From assembly GCA_964457755.1 (NCBI GenBank), contig CAYWGC010000010.1:10526-74525 (forward strand): 64,000 nt of DNA, in the 5' to 3' direction. The notes under the pieces were generated by a model. The model saw nothing but the letters and a program-made list of their open reading frames with translations. It was not told where the DNA came from and ran no database searches. Positions 8,271 to 17,600 of the stretch are shown here, in pieces. Made by a program: the position numbers and the translations under genes. This DNA is from Tharpella sp964457755 (lineage in GTDB: Bacteria; Desulfobacterota; Anaeroferrophillalia; Anaeroferrophillales; Tharpellaceae). How positions within the stretch are numbered: the stretch's first letter is position 1; every line of letters starts with the position of its first letter.

Positions 8271-9683
8271 TTAAAACTCAGAGTGGTCTCTCACAGAGAT
8301 ACCCCGTTTTTTCAACATTGCCTGAAAATTAGGCCGCAACATCCCGACATCCTTGGCCGCCCGGGTAACGTTCCAATCATTTTGCTCGAGAGCATGCAGA
8401 AGAAAGGCCCGCTCAACCGGCCCAACTGCTTTTTCCCTGACCTCTCTCTTAACCTCTTTCAGACTCTCTGCGTCCTGAGGAACGGAATCCTCAACAATTT
8501 CAAGAGGGTCATCGCTGGAGAATTGGATCTCCAGATCCTCGGGCTGGATGAGTTTGTTACGGGTAAGCACGACCGCTCTTTCTATAATATTCTCCAACTC
8601 TCTGACATTTCCGGTGAAAGGATGACGCTCCAGAATCGACATAGCGGCCGGTGAAACGCCATGAATATCTTTGCCGATCTCCTCGGAGAATTTCTTCAGG
8701 AAATGACTGGTGAGAAGAGGGAGATCACCTTCCCGATCGATCAGGGCGGGCAGGTTAATCGGAATAATATTCAACCTAAAGAAGAGATCTCGGCGAAAAA
8801 GCCCTTTACTGACCAGCTCATTCAAGTCTACGTTGGTAGCGGTTATGAGACGGATATCAATAGGGATGAGCTTGGTTCCCCCGATAGGGGTTATTTTAAA
8901 CTCCTGCAGAACCCGTAACAGTTTACCCTGGGTAGCCAGACTGATATTGGAAATTTCATCGAGAAAAAGGGTTCCCTCGTCCGCGACTTTGAAAAGGCCC
9001 ATCTTGGTCTGTACGGCCCCGGTGAAGGAACCCTTGACATGGCCAAAAAGCTCACTTTCTAAAAGGTTCTCTACTAAAGATGTGCAATCGACGGCAACAA
9101 AGGGTTTATTATGGCGCAGACTGTTTTCATGAATGGCCCTGGCAACCAGCTCCTTCCCGGTACCGCTCGGACCATTAATAAGAACCGTACTGTCAGTCGG
9201 AGCAACCTGTTTGATGCGGTTATAGACCCTGTGCATCGCTTCGCTCTCACCGACAAAGATCTCGAAACCGGTCGGGCTGGGGCCGACCACGGGATGTTCA
9301 CGCCGCAATTGAATGGTGCGCTGTTCCAGCGCCTTTTTAACCATCTCAATGATCTGTTCAGGTGTAAACGGTTTGGAGATATAGTCAAATGCCCCATTTT
9401 TCATGGCTTCAACTGCAGTATTAACCGTGGAATACCCGGTAATCATGATAACCGGCACATCCGGTTGCAAGATTTTAATAGCCTTTAAGACCTCAATGCC
9501 ATCCATTCCCGGCATTTTAAGATCGGTAATGACGATACTAAATGGCCCTTTTTGAAGTTTTTCGACAGCCCCGTAACCACTTTCAGATGCCTCTACCTGG
9601 TAGCCTTGGCCCTCCATGACACGGCAAAGCCCTCTCCTGATCACAGCTTCGTCGTCGACTACTAGAACTTTAACACCTGTCAT
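8271..9683 (-). CDS. NtrC-family sigma-54-dependent response regulator
   Basis: The internal ATG at 9683 is chosen over the further upstream start because AAGGAG lies just before it and it gives the usual receiver N-terminus (MTGVKVLVVDDE). The 470-residue protein has a receiver domain with the phospho-Asp in IVITDLKMPGMDG, a sigma-54 AAA+ domain with Walker A GPSGTGKE, the loop GSFTGA (Ser in place of the usual Ala of GAFTGA), Walker B LFLDEI, and a C-terminal Fis-type helix-turn-helix. It should activate sigma-54 promoters when phosphorylated by the adjacent haem-sensor kinase. Its own target promoter was not found in the window. Confidence 0.93.
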   Translation of the reverse strand: MTGVKVLVVDDEAVIRRGLCRVMEGQGYQVEASESGYGAVEKLQKGPFSIVITDLKMPGMDGIEVLKAIKILQPDVPVIMITGYSTVNTAVEAMKNGAFDYISKPFTPEQIIEMVKKALEQRTIQLRREHPVVGPSPTGFEIFVGESEAMHRVYNRIKQVAPTDSTVLINGPSGTGKELVARAIHENSLRHNKPFVAVDCTSLVENLLESELFGHVKGSFTGAVQTKMGLFKVADEGTLFLDEISNISLATQGKLLRVLQEFKITPIGGTKLIPIDIRLITATNVDLNELVSKGLFRRDLFFRLNIIPINLPALIDREGDLPLLTSHFLKKFSEEIGKDIHGVSPAAMSILERHPFTGNVRELENIIERAVVLTRNKLIQPEDLEIQFSSDDPLEIVEDSVPQDAESLKEVKREVREKAVGPVERAFLLHALEQNDWNVTRAAKDVGMLRPNFQAMLKKRGISVRDHSEF

Positions 9684-9747
9684 ATTTCTACTCCTTGATC
9701 CTTGCAACAACAGTCACATAATCTCCAATAAATCCAAGACTATTGTT

Positions 9748-9791
9748 CTTATATTAACTAGCCAATATAACTGTCAAGTTAATTTTGTCAA
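9748..9791 (-). promoter_or_regulatory. Probable sigma-70 promoters for the regulator/kinase pair
   Basis: On the minus strand two TTGACA boxes are seen, at 9786-9791 and 9772-9777. The first is followed after 16 bases by TATATT (9764-9769), the second after 18 bases by TATAAG (9748-9753). They lie 65-110 bases upstream of the regulator start at 9683 in an AT-rich gap. Confidence 0.5.
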
Positions 9792-9942
9792 CTGAATAAA
9801 ATATAATTTTATACATAAGCAAATCGCCTGCCGAATAACAAGAACCTGCAAAATAGGTTTTTCATTTTCATCGCTTCCTTTACCACTTTATTCATGTTAA
9901 TATCTAACTATTCAGCCAACTTCATAAATCTACAACAAAAGT

Positions 9943-10067
9943 GTCGAACATCGCTTCGCCCTCATGAACGGGGTCACACCCCAAGAGTGCTTCCTCGCGA
10001 AGCTCACAGCGAAGCTTGGGGTGCTGGCGCCCCTGGTACCAACAATGACCCCAATCCCGGTAGTTTG
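9943..10067 (+). repeat. Dispersed palindromic repeat, copy A (long form)
   Basis: An element of about 125 bases beginning GTCGAACATCGCTTCGCCCT and ending CCCGGTAGTTTG. It contains outer inverted GGGGTCA/TGACCCC and inner CCCCAAG/CTTGGGG arms, so it can fold into a long hairpin. Three further copies occur at 54197, 56189 and 57597. It fills much of the 435-base gap between the regulator and the M48 protease. Confidence 0.85.
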
Positions 10068-10069
10068 CT

Positions 10070-10110
10070 GAACCTTGAACTTTGAACTTTGAACCTTGAA
10101 CCTTGAACTG
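10070..10110 (+). repeat. Degenerate TTGAACY heptamer tandem repeat
   Basis: About six units of a 7-base word (TTGAACT or TTGAACC) run in tandem directly after repeat copy A and end nine bases before the M48 protease start. A sparser variant of the same word occurs at 49755-49820. Confidence 0.75.
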
Positions 10111-10118
10111 TAAAAACT

Positions 10119-11948
10119 ATGTATCAAACATTCATATTCTACATCATCGTCATTCTTATCTACACTACCCGACCTGAACTACCTCAGAAAACCTTACAAA
10201 CAGGACCCAGCTTGGGACTTATTTTGGCCCTGTTGCTACTCTTTTTCTGGCTGGTTCGCAAAGCTTGCCGTCGTTTGAACCAAAACGCCATCCACTTGAG
10301 TGATGCAAAACTGACGCCTCTCTACGACCGTTTACAAATGCGCCTGCAAATCGGGGCTATAATAATTTTTGCAGGAATGGTTTATGGAGCCGACTTGGGA
10401 AAAATGGTGGAGATACTGCCTCTGAGCAACAAAAGTGAAGGAATCAATAATCTTTTTGGTTTGAGTATCTTTTTTCTCCTTCAGGTTATCATCTGGCGGG
10501 AGAGCCACAACTATTTTGCTGAACGTATTAGCTTAATCAGGCCGCGTACAGCCTATATCAAAGCCCGTCTGCGCTTTGCCTTAGGCTTGGTCCTCCCCTG
10601 GCTCAGTATCCTGTTTATCATCGACTTTTTCAGCCTCTGGATGCCGCAGAGAATGCAACAGGTTCTCCAACATCCTCTTGGCGAAATGGCTCTTTTTGTC
10701 CTTTTTCTTTTCATCTTGACGGTTGCTGCCCCGCCCCTGTTAGTCTATCTCTGGCAATGTAAAAAACTCCCAGATTCACCTCTACGGCAAACCATCATCA
10801 AGCTTTGCCGCCAGCAACAGGTCGGCTACCGGGAAATCATGCTCTGGCCGCCATTTGAAGGCCGTATGGCCACCGCCGCTGTAGTTGGCGCCTTTCCTTT
10901 CAGCCGCTATCTCCTGATCACTCCGGATCTTTTGCGCCTGCTCAATGGAGAAGAGGTCATCGCCGTCATGGGTCACGAACTAGGTCACGTCCGCTACCGC
11001 CATATGCTCTACTTCCTGCTCTTTTTTCTGACTTTCTTCTTGTTTAATTTTCTCTACTTTGATCTTGGCATCACCTGGCTTTTAATCAGCCCCCCAGTTA
11101 ACGCCCTGCTTAATAGTGGCATCAACGGTCTCGAAATATTGCTATCATTGCTGGAGACAATCCCCCTGCTGCTCCTCTATCTACTTTTTTTTCGTTACAT
11201 TTTCGGCTTCTTCCTGCGCAATTTTGAACGCCAGGCCGACCTCGCCTGCCTTGATCTTCCGGGACTCGGCTTCTACCTGGTTTCTGCCTTTGAAAAACTT
11301 GGATTTCTCCTCGGCCAGGCCGGTGAAAAACCTAACTGGCATCACTTTAACATCCCGCAGCGCATCGCATTCCTCAAAAACGCCATGAGCAACCCGACAG
11401 TCGCTAAAAAACACCACCAATATTTGCAAAAAAGTCTGCTGATCTATCTGTTGGTTTTTCTATTCCTGCTTTTACCCGGTATCTACTGGCAACAAACTGG
11501 AATGTCGCAAAAGCTCAACTACCATTTCCTGAGCCAACGCCTTGAACATCTACTCAAAGAAAAACCTCTTGAAGCTAAACTCTGGTTTGCCCTAAGCTCT
11601 CTCTACATCGAAACCGGCCAAGAAAAAAAGGCCCTCACAACCCTCGATCAGGCCCACAACCTCAACCCGGATGACTCAGAAACCAACAACAACCTGGCCT
11701 GGCTGCTTTTGACCATAAGTGACAAAAGTTTACGCGACTATCGCAAAGCTCTCCTTCTCGCCCAAACCGCCGCTGCCGCAAACCCTTTACCGCATATCAT
11801 CGACACCCTGGCCGAAGCTCACTGGCGCGCAGGCAACCCGGCTAAAGCCATAGCCCTGGAGGAAGAACTTTTGAGGAACCTGGATAACGCTGACAATAGC
11901 GAGCACTATCTAGGGCAACTCAAAAAGTTTAAACGCAGTCGGCCCTAA
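10119..11948 (+). CDS. Membrane-bound M48 family metallopeptidase with C-terminal TPRs
   Basis: A 609-residue protein with several N-terminal hydrophobic helices, then a zinc protease core with HELGH (about 286-290) and the downstream glutamate ligand in NFERQADLACLD (about 370), further helices, and a C-terminal TPR region (about 490-600). M48 proteases of the HtpX/Ste24 type cut membrane or misfolded envelope proteins; the TPR tail suggests a partner- or substrate-binding role. It stands alone on the plus strand after the repeat array and is convergent with the dehydrogenase at 11960. The natural substrate cannot be named. Confidence 0.88.
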   Translation: MYQTFIFYIIVILIYTTRPELPQKTLQTGPSLGLILALLLLFFWLVRKACRRLNQNAIHLSDAKLTPLYDRLQMRLQIGAIIIFAGMVYGADLGKMVEILPLSNKSEGINNLFGLSIFFLLQVIIWRESHNYFAERISLIRPRTAYIKARLRFALGLVLPWLSILFIIDFFSLWMPQRMQQVLQHPLGEMALFVLFLFILTVAAPPLLVYLWQCKKLPDSPLRQTIIKLCRQQQVGYREIMLWPPFEGRMATAAVVGAFPFSRYLLITPDLLRLLNGEEVIAVMGHELGHVRYRHMLYFLLFFLTFFLFNFLYFDLGITWLLISPPVNALLNSGINGLEILLSLLETIPLLLLYLLFFRYIFGFFLRNFERQADLACLDLPGLGFYLVSAFEKLGFLLGQAGEKPNWHHFNIPQRIAFLKNAMSNPTVAKKHHQYLQKSLLIYLLVFLFLLLPGIYWQQTGMSQKLNYHFLSQRLEHLLKEKPLEAKLWFALSSLYIETGQEKKALTTLDQAHNLNPDDSETNNNLAWLLLTISDKSLRDYRKALLLAQTAAAANPLPHIIDTLAEAHWRAGNPAKAIALEEELLRNLDNADNSEHYLGQLKKFKRSRP

Positions 11949-11959
11949 CCTGAATTACC

Positions 11960-13246
11960 TTAGAGGCGGATATCGGCTTCACCTTGTTTTAAAATATATT
12001 TCAAGTCATAGAGGACATGCTCGGATTTACCCAAAGCCCGGAGAGCCACTGGGCCCATCTCTGAAAATTGAGTGTGGGCGACAGCTATTATGATGCCGTC
12101 GTAGGAATTTTTTTCCAGGGCTACAACCGGGGTAATATCATATTCACGGATAGCTTCCGCCTTATCAACCCAAGGATCGTAAACATCAACGTTAATGCCA
12201 TATTCTGCAAGTTCAGCAACGATATCGACCACCCGGGTGTTGCGCAAATCGGGACAATTCTCTTTAAAAGTAAGGCCCAAGACCAGAACTTTTGCCCCTT
12301 TGGTTGCCATTCCCCGCTTGATCATGGCTTTTAATAGTTGAGAAACAACATATGCCCCCATACCGTCATTAAGACGGCGCCCGGCGAGAATAATCTCGGG
12401 ATGGTAACCGATAGCTTGGGCTTTATGGGTCAGATAGTAGGGATCGACACCGATACAGTGCCCCCCGACCAGACCAGGTCGAAACGGCAGAAAATTCCAT
12501 TTAGTACCAGCGGCTTCGAGAACAGCTTCGGTATCGATCTCCATTTTGTTAAAGATCAGGGCAAGTTCGTTGATCAGGGCAATATTGAGGTCACGCTGGG
12601 TATTTTCGATAACCTTGGCGGCTTCCGCAACTTTAATACTGGCGGCTTTGTGGGTACCGGCCGTAATAATCGTTTTATAGAGCATGTCGACAAGCTCGGC
12701 AATCTCGGGAGTTGAGCCGGAGGTTACTTTTTTAATGGTGGTAACCGAATGCTCCTTATCTCCAGGGTTGATACGCTCAGGACTATAACCACAGAAAAAA
12801 TCATGATTAAAACGTAAACCAGAATTTTTTTCGAGCACCGGAACACACTCTTCTTCGGTGGCACCGGGGTAGACAGTAGATTCATAAATGACAATATCAC
12901 CTGCTTTTAAAGTTTTAGCGATACTCTCGCTGGCTTTAAGCAGAGGCGTTAAATCTGGCTGGTTATATTTATTTATCGGGGTTGGGACCGTAACAATATA
13001 GACCTGACTGGCATAAAGATCTTGATCGTTAGAAGTGTAGTTCAGGTGAACCGCCCCAGCCAGTTCGTCAGCACTTACTTCACGAGTGAAGTCATTGCCG
13101 GATTGCAGCTCTTTTAAGCGGGATTGATTTATATCAAAACCCGTAGTTAGAAAATGTTTACCGAATTCCACAGCTAAAGGAAGGCCAACGTAGCCGAGAC
13201 CAATAACGGCAATTTTCAGCTCTTTAGTTTGGATTTTATGCTTCAT
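11960..13246 (-). CDS. tviB: UDP-N-acetylglucosamine/UDP-sugar 6-dehydrogenase (TviB/WbpO type)
   Basis: The ATG at 13246 is preferred to a GTG at 13291 because it places the NAD-binding motif AVIGLGYVGLPLA close to the N-terminus as usual. The 428-residue enzyme has the Rossmann domain, the central domain, and the catalytic cysteine in GGHCIGVDPYYL, followed by the C-terminal UDP-binding domain. Such enzymes oxidise UDP-HexNAc to the uronic acid in two NAD-dependent steps for capsule or O-antigen synthesis. No other polysaccharide genes are adjacent, so it is an isolated member of the pathway here. Substrate assignment rests on similarity to TviB/WbpO rather than to UDP-glucose dehydrogenases. 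Confidence 0.87.
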   Translation of the reverse strand: MKHKIQTKELKIAVIGLGYVGLPLAVEFGKHFLTTGFDINQSRLKELQSGNDFTREVSADELAGAVHLNYTSNDQDLYASQVYIVTVPTPINKYNQPDLTPLLKASESIAKTLKAGDIVIYESTVYPGATEEECVPVLEKNSGLRFNHDFFCGYSPERINPGDKEHSVTTIKKVTSGSTPEIAELVDMLYKTIITAGTHKAASIKVAEAAKVIENTQRDLNIALINELALIFNKMEIDTEAVLEAAGTKWNFLPFRPGLVGGHCIGVDPYYLTHKAQAIGYHPEIILAGRRLNDGMGAYVVSQLLKAMIKRGMATKGAKVLVLGLTFKENCPDLRNTRVVDIVAELAEYGINVDVYDPWVDKAEAIREYDITPVVALEKNSYDGIIIAVAHTQFSEMGPVALRALGKSEHVLYDLKYILKQGEADIRL

Positions 13247-13285
13247 TTTTTTACCCGTATGAATGGCTTTTACTGACAAGATTAA

Positions 13286-13329
13286 GGCCACAGATAGGTG
13301 CTTATTTAATTCAGCAACTATCTGTGGCC
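13286..13329. repeat. Perfect 12-bp inverted repeat (hairpin) before the dehydrogenase gene
   Basis: GGCCACAGATAG at 13286-13297 is matched by CTATCTGTGGCC at 13318-13329, with partial pairing of the intervening GTGCT and AGCAA. It lies 40 bases upstream of the dehydrogenase start and downstream of the OB-fold gene. There is no T-run, so it may be a leader hairpin or weak terminator. Confidence 0.6.
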
Positions 13330-13390
13330 CTAAAAGTTATTTATAAAATCTCTTGTTTTATGGCAAAAATCTGATCAATCTCACAAATGA

Positions 13391-14239
13391 TTATTTAAAT
13401 TCGACTTCCTCAATGATTACCTGATAGCGATAACCGGAACCGAAATCTTTATCGAAGGCAAGCGTCCCTTCACCGACAAGAATCTCGCCCACGGTCGGCT
13501 GTTGTTGTGAGGTAAGCACCAGATCATGGGTGCCAGCTTCGGCTTTGCCGCTGCCATCTTGCAGGTGAATCCAATTTTTCCCCATAATATTGGCAGAGAC
13601 TTTAACAACTTTACCGCGCACAACCACTTTTTTCTTATTCAGAGCGGATCCCTGCTCAAAAATTTCAGCAACCGTGAAGGCATTTTCGACGTCGGCTTTT
13701 TCAATCGCCAGATCAGCCTGAGGCACAATTACCCGGCCGGATGATTTCATCGCCCCCATACCCCCGCCGGCCATGGCTCCCATACCGGGAGTGCCATGCG
13801 CAGACTCCTTCTCCGCACACTCTTCATGACCACTCGGACAAGCGACAGCTACTGCAGAGTTAGCGCTGCCAACCCCGGCCAACCCTGAGGAAAAGACCAC
13901 TTCATCGAAGGTACGGCCCAGAGTTTCGCTCTTAAAATTAGGCATCACCATGCCTGCGGAAAAAGCCACTATCTGGCCAACCTTAACCACAGTTTTAGGA
14001 GCGGCCACCCACTTCTCACCGCTCTCAGTCGCCAGCAGAACATAGGTGTAGCCACCACTATCCATAGTTTCAACAACTTTTCCTGAAAGGGCGCCAACCG
14101 ATGGCTGAGCTTTTTCCACAGCCACTGCCGGAGCGTCCATTTTCGCCGAATAGGCAGTTTTATGGTTCTGCATCACCAACAATACGGCGGCCACAACAAT
14201 TACCGCCATTATTCCTAAACCTGCTACCAATCGTTTCAT
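13391..14239 (-). CDS. Exported OB-fold-like protein (NrfJ-like), unknown function
   Basis: A 282-residue protein preceded by AAGGAG. An N-terminal signal or anchor helix (about 4-24) is followed by a first beta-rich domain (SGKVVETMDSGGYTYVLLAT onward), a glycine/methionine-rich linker with a Cys-containing segment (CPSGHEEC), and a second OB-like domain (GKVVKVSANIMGKNWIHLQD onward). Comparable exported OB-fold proteins are found beside cytochrome genes in Desulfobacterota and are sometimes called NrfJ-related; I base this on remembered motifs only. The linker Cys/His/Met could bind metal. It may be co-transcribed with the downstream dehydrogenase, but a hairpin lies between them. Confidence 0.65.
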   Translation of the reverse strand: MKRLVAGLGIMAVIVVAAVLLVMQNHKTAYSAKMDAPAVAVEKAQPSVGALSGKVVETMDSGGYTYVLLATESGEKWVAAPKTVVKVGQIVAFSAGMVMPNFKSETLGRTFDEVVFSSGLAGVGSANSAVAVACPSGHEECAEKESAHGTPGMGAMAGGGMGAMKSSGRVIVPQADLAIEKADVENAFTVAEIFEQGSALNKKKVVVRGKVVKVSANIMGKNWIHLQDGSGKAEAGTHDLVLTSQQQPTVGEILVGEGTLAFDKDFGSGYRYQVIIEEVEFK

Positions 14240-14637
14240 CTATATTCTCCTTACAAAAGTTTACACAAAAACAAATTTACATTTTTAGCTGCTAAAATTC
14301 CATTAAAATATGACCTGATCTAAAATAGTGGATTCCAAACATAAACAAAATCAAGAGCTTTTTGGCCACAGACAAAGGCAGACAGAATCAAAAGCAAGGT
14401 CTTGAAAGTTTTAAGAACCCGAATTTCCAGTCCCCCCTAACACAGCGTGTTTAAACTTGTCAATCCAGACAATTAAAGTAGAATATAATATCAGGCCTGA
14501 AAAAAGTCCACCCCAAAAATTCCGACCTTCAAAACGTACACAGAATAACATCTCGTCTGGCTGCCCCCAATGTACCCCCAGAAGCGCATACGTCCCCCCC
14601 GTTTTTGCCTTTGCAATTGTCCGCTTTTGTCTGTAGC
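14240..14637. other. Gap without a gene
   Basis: A 398-base AT-rich stretch with several C-runs (near 14430, 14575 and 14597). It should contain the promoter of the OB-fold gene, but I cannot pick convincing -35/-10 boxes. No reading frame with a ribosome-binding site and no repeat copy was seen. Confidence 0.5.
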
Positions 14638-14667
14638 AAAAAAGCCCTTTGCGATATGCAAAGGGCT
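14638..14667 (-). terminator. Intrinsic terminator of the POR gene
   Basis: Read on the minus strand, GAGCCCTTTGCA and its complement form a stem of about ten base pairs with a 4-base loop, followed by TTTTTTG. It begins about 12 bases after the POR stop, the expected position. Confidence 0.85.
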
Positions 14668-14679
14668 CAATAGAGAAGA

Positions 14680-17600
14680 TCAGCGTTGACTAATCAAGCG
14701 TTCAATTTCATCGGCATCAGGCATATCCTGACGAATCCCGGCTCGATATTGATTAAGACACCAGAGATAGAGATTTTGCCGTTCATTGACTTTAACAATC
14801 TCATCAATGGTTTTCTCATCGCCGGTAAATTGACCCAAGAGGGAGACAATGTCACGAAAAGTTGTCGCTTTGACCTCTTTGCCTTTGATTTTACGCGCCT
14901 TGGGGTAGATCTCTTCGGGATCAGGATTCCCGGTCAAATCAATTTGGGCATAGGGTTTACGGGTGAAAACAGTCCAGGCCCGTGAGTCAACCATCATTTT
15001 CGAAAGGGCTATCGGCAGATTGTCGGTCGCCATCCCCTGCCCGGTCGGACAAGGCGAGAAGAACTCGATCAGAGACGGCCCTTTGTAGGCAATCGCTTCG
15101 GTTAGAATGCGCATCGCCTGCATCGGATTTGATAATGAAAGACGAGCCACATAGACCCCGGGAATAACCATCGCCTGGCCGACAATTTCGCGATGGAAAT
15201 CATCTTTACCCTGCAATTCCATACCATAGGGAGAGGTGGTGCGGTTCGAACCGAAACGACTGGCCCCCGATTTTTGAAAACCAGTATTCATATAGGCTTC
15301 ATTATTATAGATAATCCAGGTAACGTCCTGATCTTCACCTAAGGCGAAATTGAGCCCTTGATTACCGATATCGTAGAAGGAGCCATCCCCGCCAAAGACC
15401 AGAACCTTGGTCAATTTATCGAGATAAAGATTGCGAAAGGCATTAAAAAGGGAGACCCGAGCCCCGAGCCCGGCAGCACTGGCAGTACCGAAACCATAAT
15501 GACCGGAAGGGTAGACACGAGCGTTATAGGGATTGCCAAGACAGGAGACCTGAGCACAACCAGTGGCATTAACGGTATAGATATTAAAACCATGATCAAT
15601 CATATGCTGTAAGCCCCGGCCCTGTTTACGAGTCATCAAGGCCGGTATTGAGCGATAGAAATCGGCGATCAGGCGCGGATTACGACGCACCATCTCAGCC
15701 GCCGCAAAAACCAGATTTTCGATAATCCCCTCACCACAACCAGGACAAAGAGAGTGGCCGCCGGGCAGAAATTTCTGGCCCGAATAAAGTAGCATCATCT
15801 GTTGTAGGTAACGACTCTCCTTAACATAAGGGGCGACGGTCTGGCTGACATCCTTCGCGAAAACTTCAGGATTCAAAAAAGCCGCCGCGGTCTCGGCTTG
15901 ACCAGCACTTTTATCAAGCAAACTGAAAGCTTTTGATTTACATACCTCAACACAGGCACCACAACCTTTACAGTATTGTGGCATGACATTGATATTAAGA
16001 TAGCTCTCCTTAAAAACGGCATCACCATAGCCGGTAAATTTACTCAAATCGAGCGGCCGAAAAAGTTTTTTCTCGGTTTCAGCTAGAGCTTCAAATTCAC
16101 GATCATGGACTAGCGTTACGCGCAGGGCATTATCGGGGCAAGCCGCAATACAAAGACCGCAGGCGATACATTTTTCAGCATTAAAAACCGGCAGAACCGT
16201 ACCGATCAGGCTGGCATCGTTATACTCTGAGGTTCGCGCCGGGACGATATTATAGAATTGATCCCAGGGAATCTCCGCACCCTTCTGTATAGGTTCAAGA
16301 ACTTTTTCGATAAAAAGCGGGCGATATTTATCCCCCAGAACCGATGGAAAAGTCAGCGTCGCATTCTCATCACCCGGATGATAGCCGCGAGTTGCCGGCG
16401 GGTCGTAATAGATCTTTTTAACCAGAGGTTCAACGGCAACCGACTCAATCACATTTTCGGCGGCCTCAAGCTCTTTTTTGAGAGGGCTCTTTTTAGCCGG
16501 AATCAGCTCATACGGAACCTCCAGCAACTCCATATTGACATCAACCAGAGCCGCTTTTGGCCCCCTGAACTTACTTGTCAACTCACTCCGGAAGGCTTCC
16601 TTAAAATCTTCAACCGGCAGCAACTCAATAATCCGGTTTATAGCTCCCAAAATCGGGGTCCCCGGTAAATTACGTTTCAATTGAGCCAATGCCGCCCCAC
16701 TAGCATCAAGCAAAACTAGATTAAAAGTCGCTTTTGCAAGCTGGGCCCGCACTTCCGGGGTCGCCTGAAGTTGCAGTTCAGCCTCACTCTTTACTGTATT
16801 GACAACGAGATAACCGCCCGCCTTTACCCCTTTTATAAAGCCAAGTAAACTATTATCAAGCAGATATTTATCATTAAAAACCGCCATGGTCTCCATTTTG
16901 CTGACATCTGAGCAGTTACGAATCGGCTGGGTCGCGACGCGCGCGTTCATGACCACCATACCGCCCTTGCGTGAAGCCCCATATCTGGCACTGGTCTGGA
17001 CAAATTTCCCAGCCCGGGCAATAATTTTGGCCAAAGTCTCTTGCGCGGTTTTTACCCCTTCGGCCCCAACCCCGATAAAAGCAATCCCAACCTCACTTTC
17101 GACGAAATCGTTATGGACAACTTTTTCGAGAACTTCAGGCCCTTTAATACCAACCCCATAGATCCCCTTGGGCCTTTGGGTAAGCATATTTTCAATCACC
17201 GCAAAACAGTCTTCAATACTCAGATCCTGGCTGCCGAGACCATAGATCCCCGAAGTTATAACCGGATTAAATGAACGCCCGGTACGCTCGTTGTAGGCGG
17301 CGTGTTTGACATCCCTTAAAAGATAACGCTCATTCGCTAACGCAGTTTTTTCCAGAACCGAGACTACTTTGGCATTTTGGATACCGCGGGCCAACTCTTC
17401 TGTACAGACCGGAAAGAAAAGTACCGGCCGCAAAAGTCCAACCGAAACCCCTTTGCTACGGTAGTAATCGATCGCCTCCTTCATGGTGCCGGACGCAGCC
17501 CCAAGACAGACCACCACATATTCCGACTCGGCAGCATAGTAATCCTCGACCACATCCAGAGAGGTTCCTAAAATATCATTCATCACTCCCATCGCCGCCT

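Noticed and set aside
9943..10110. CRISPR array made of the palindromic and heptamer repeats
   Set aside because: There are no regularly spaced unique spacers and no cas genes; the repeats are dispersed copies and 7-base tandem words.
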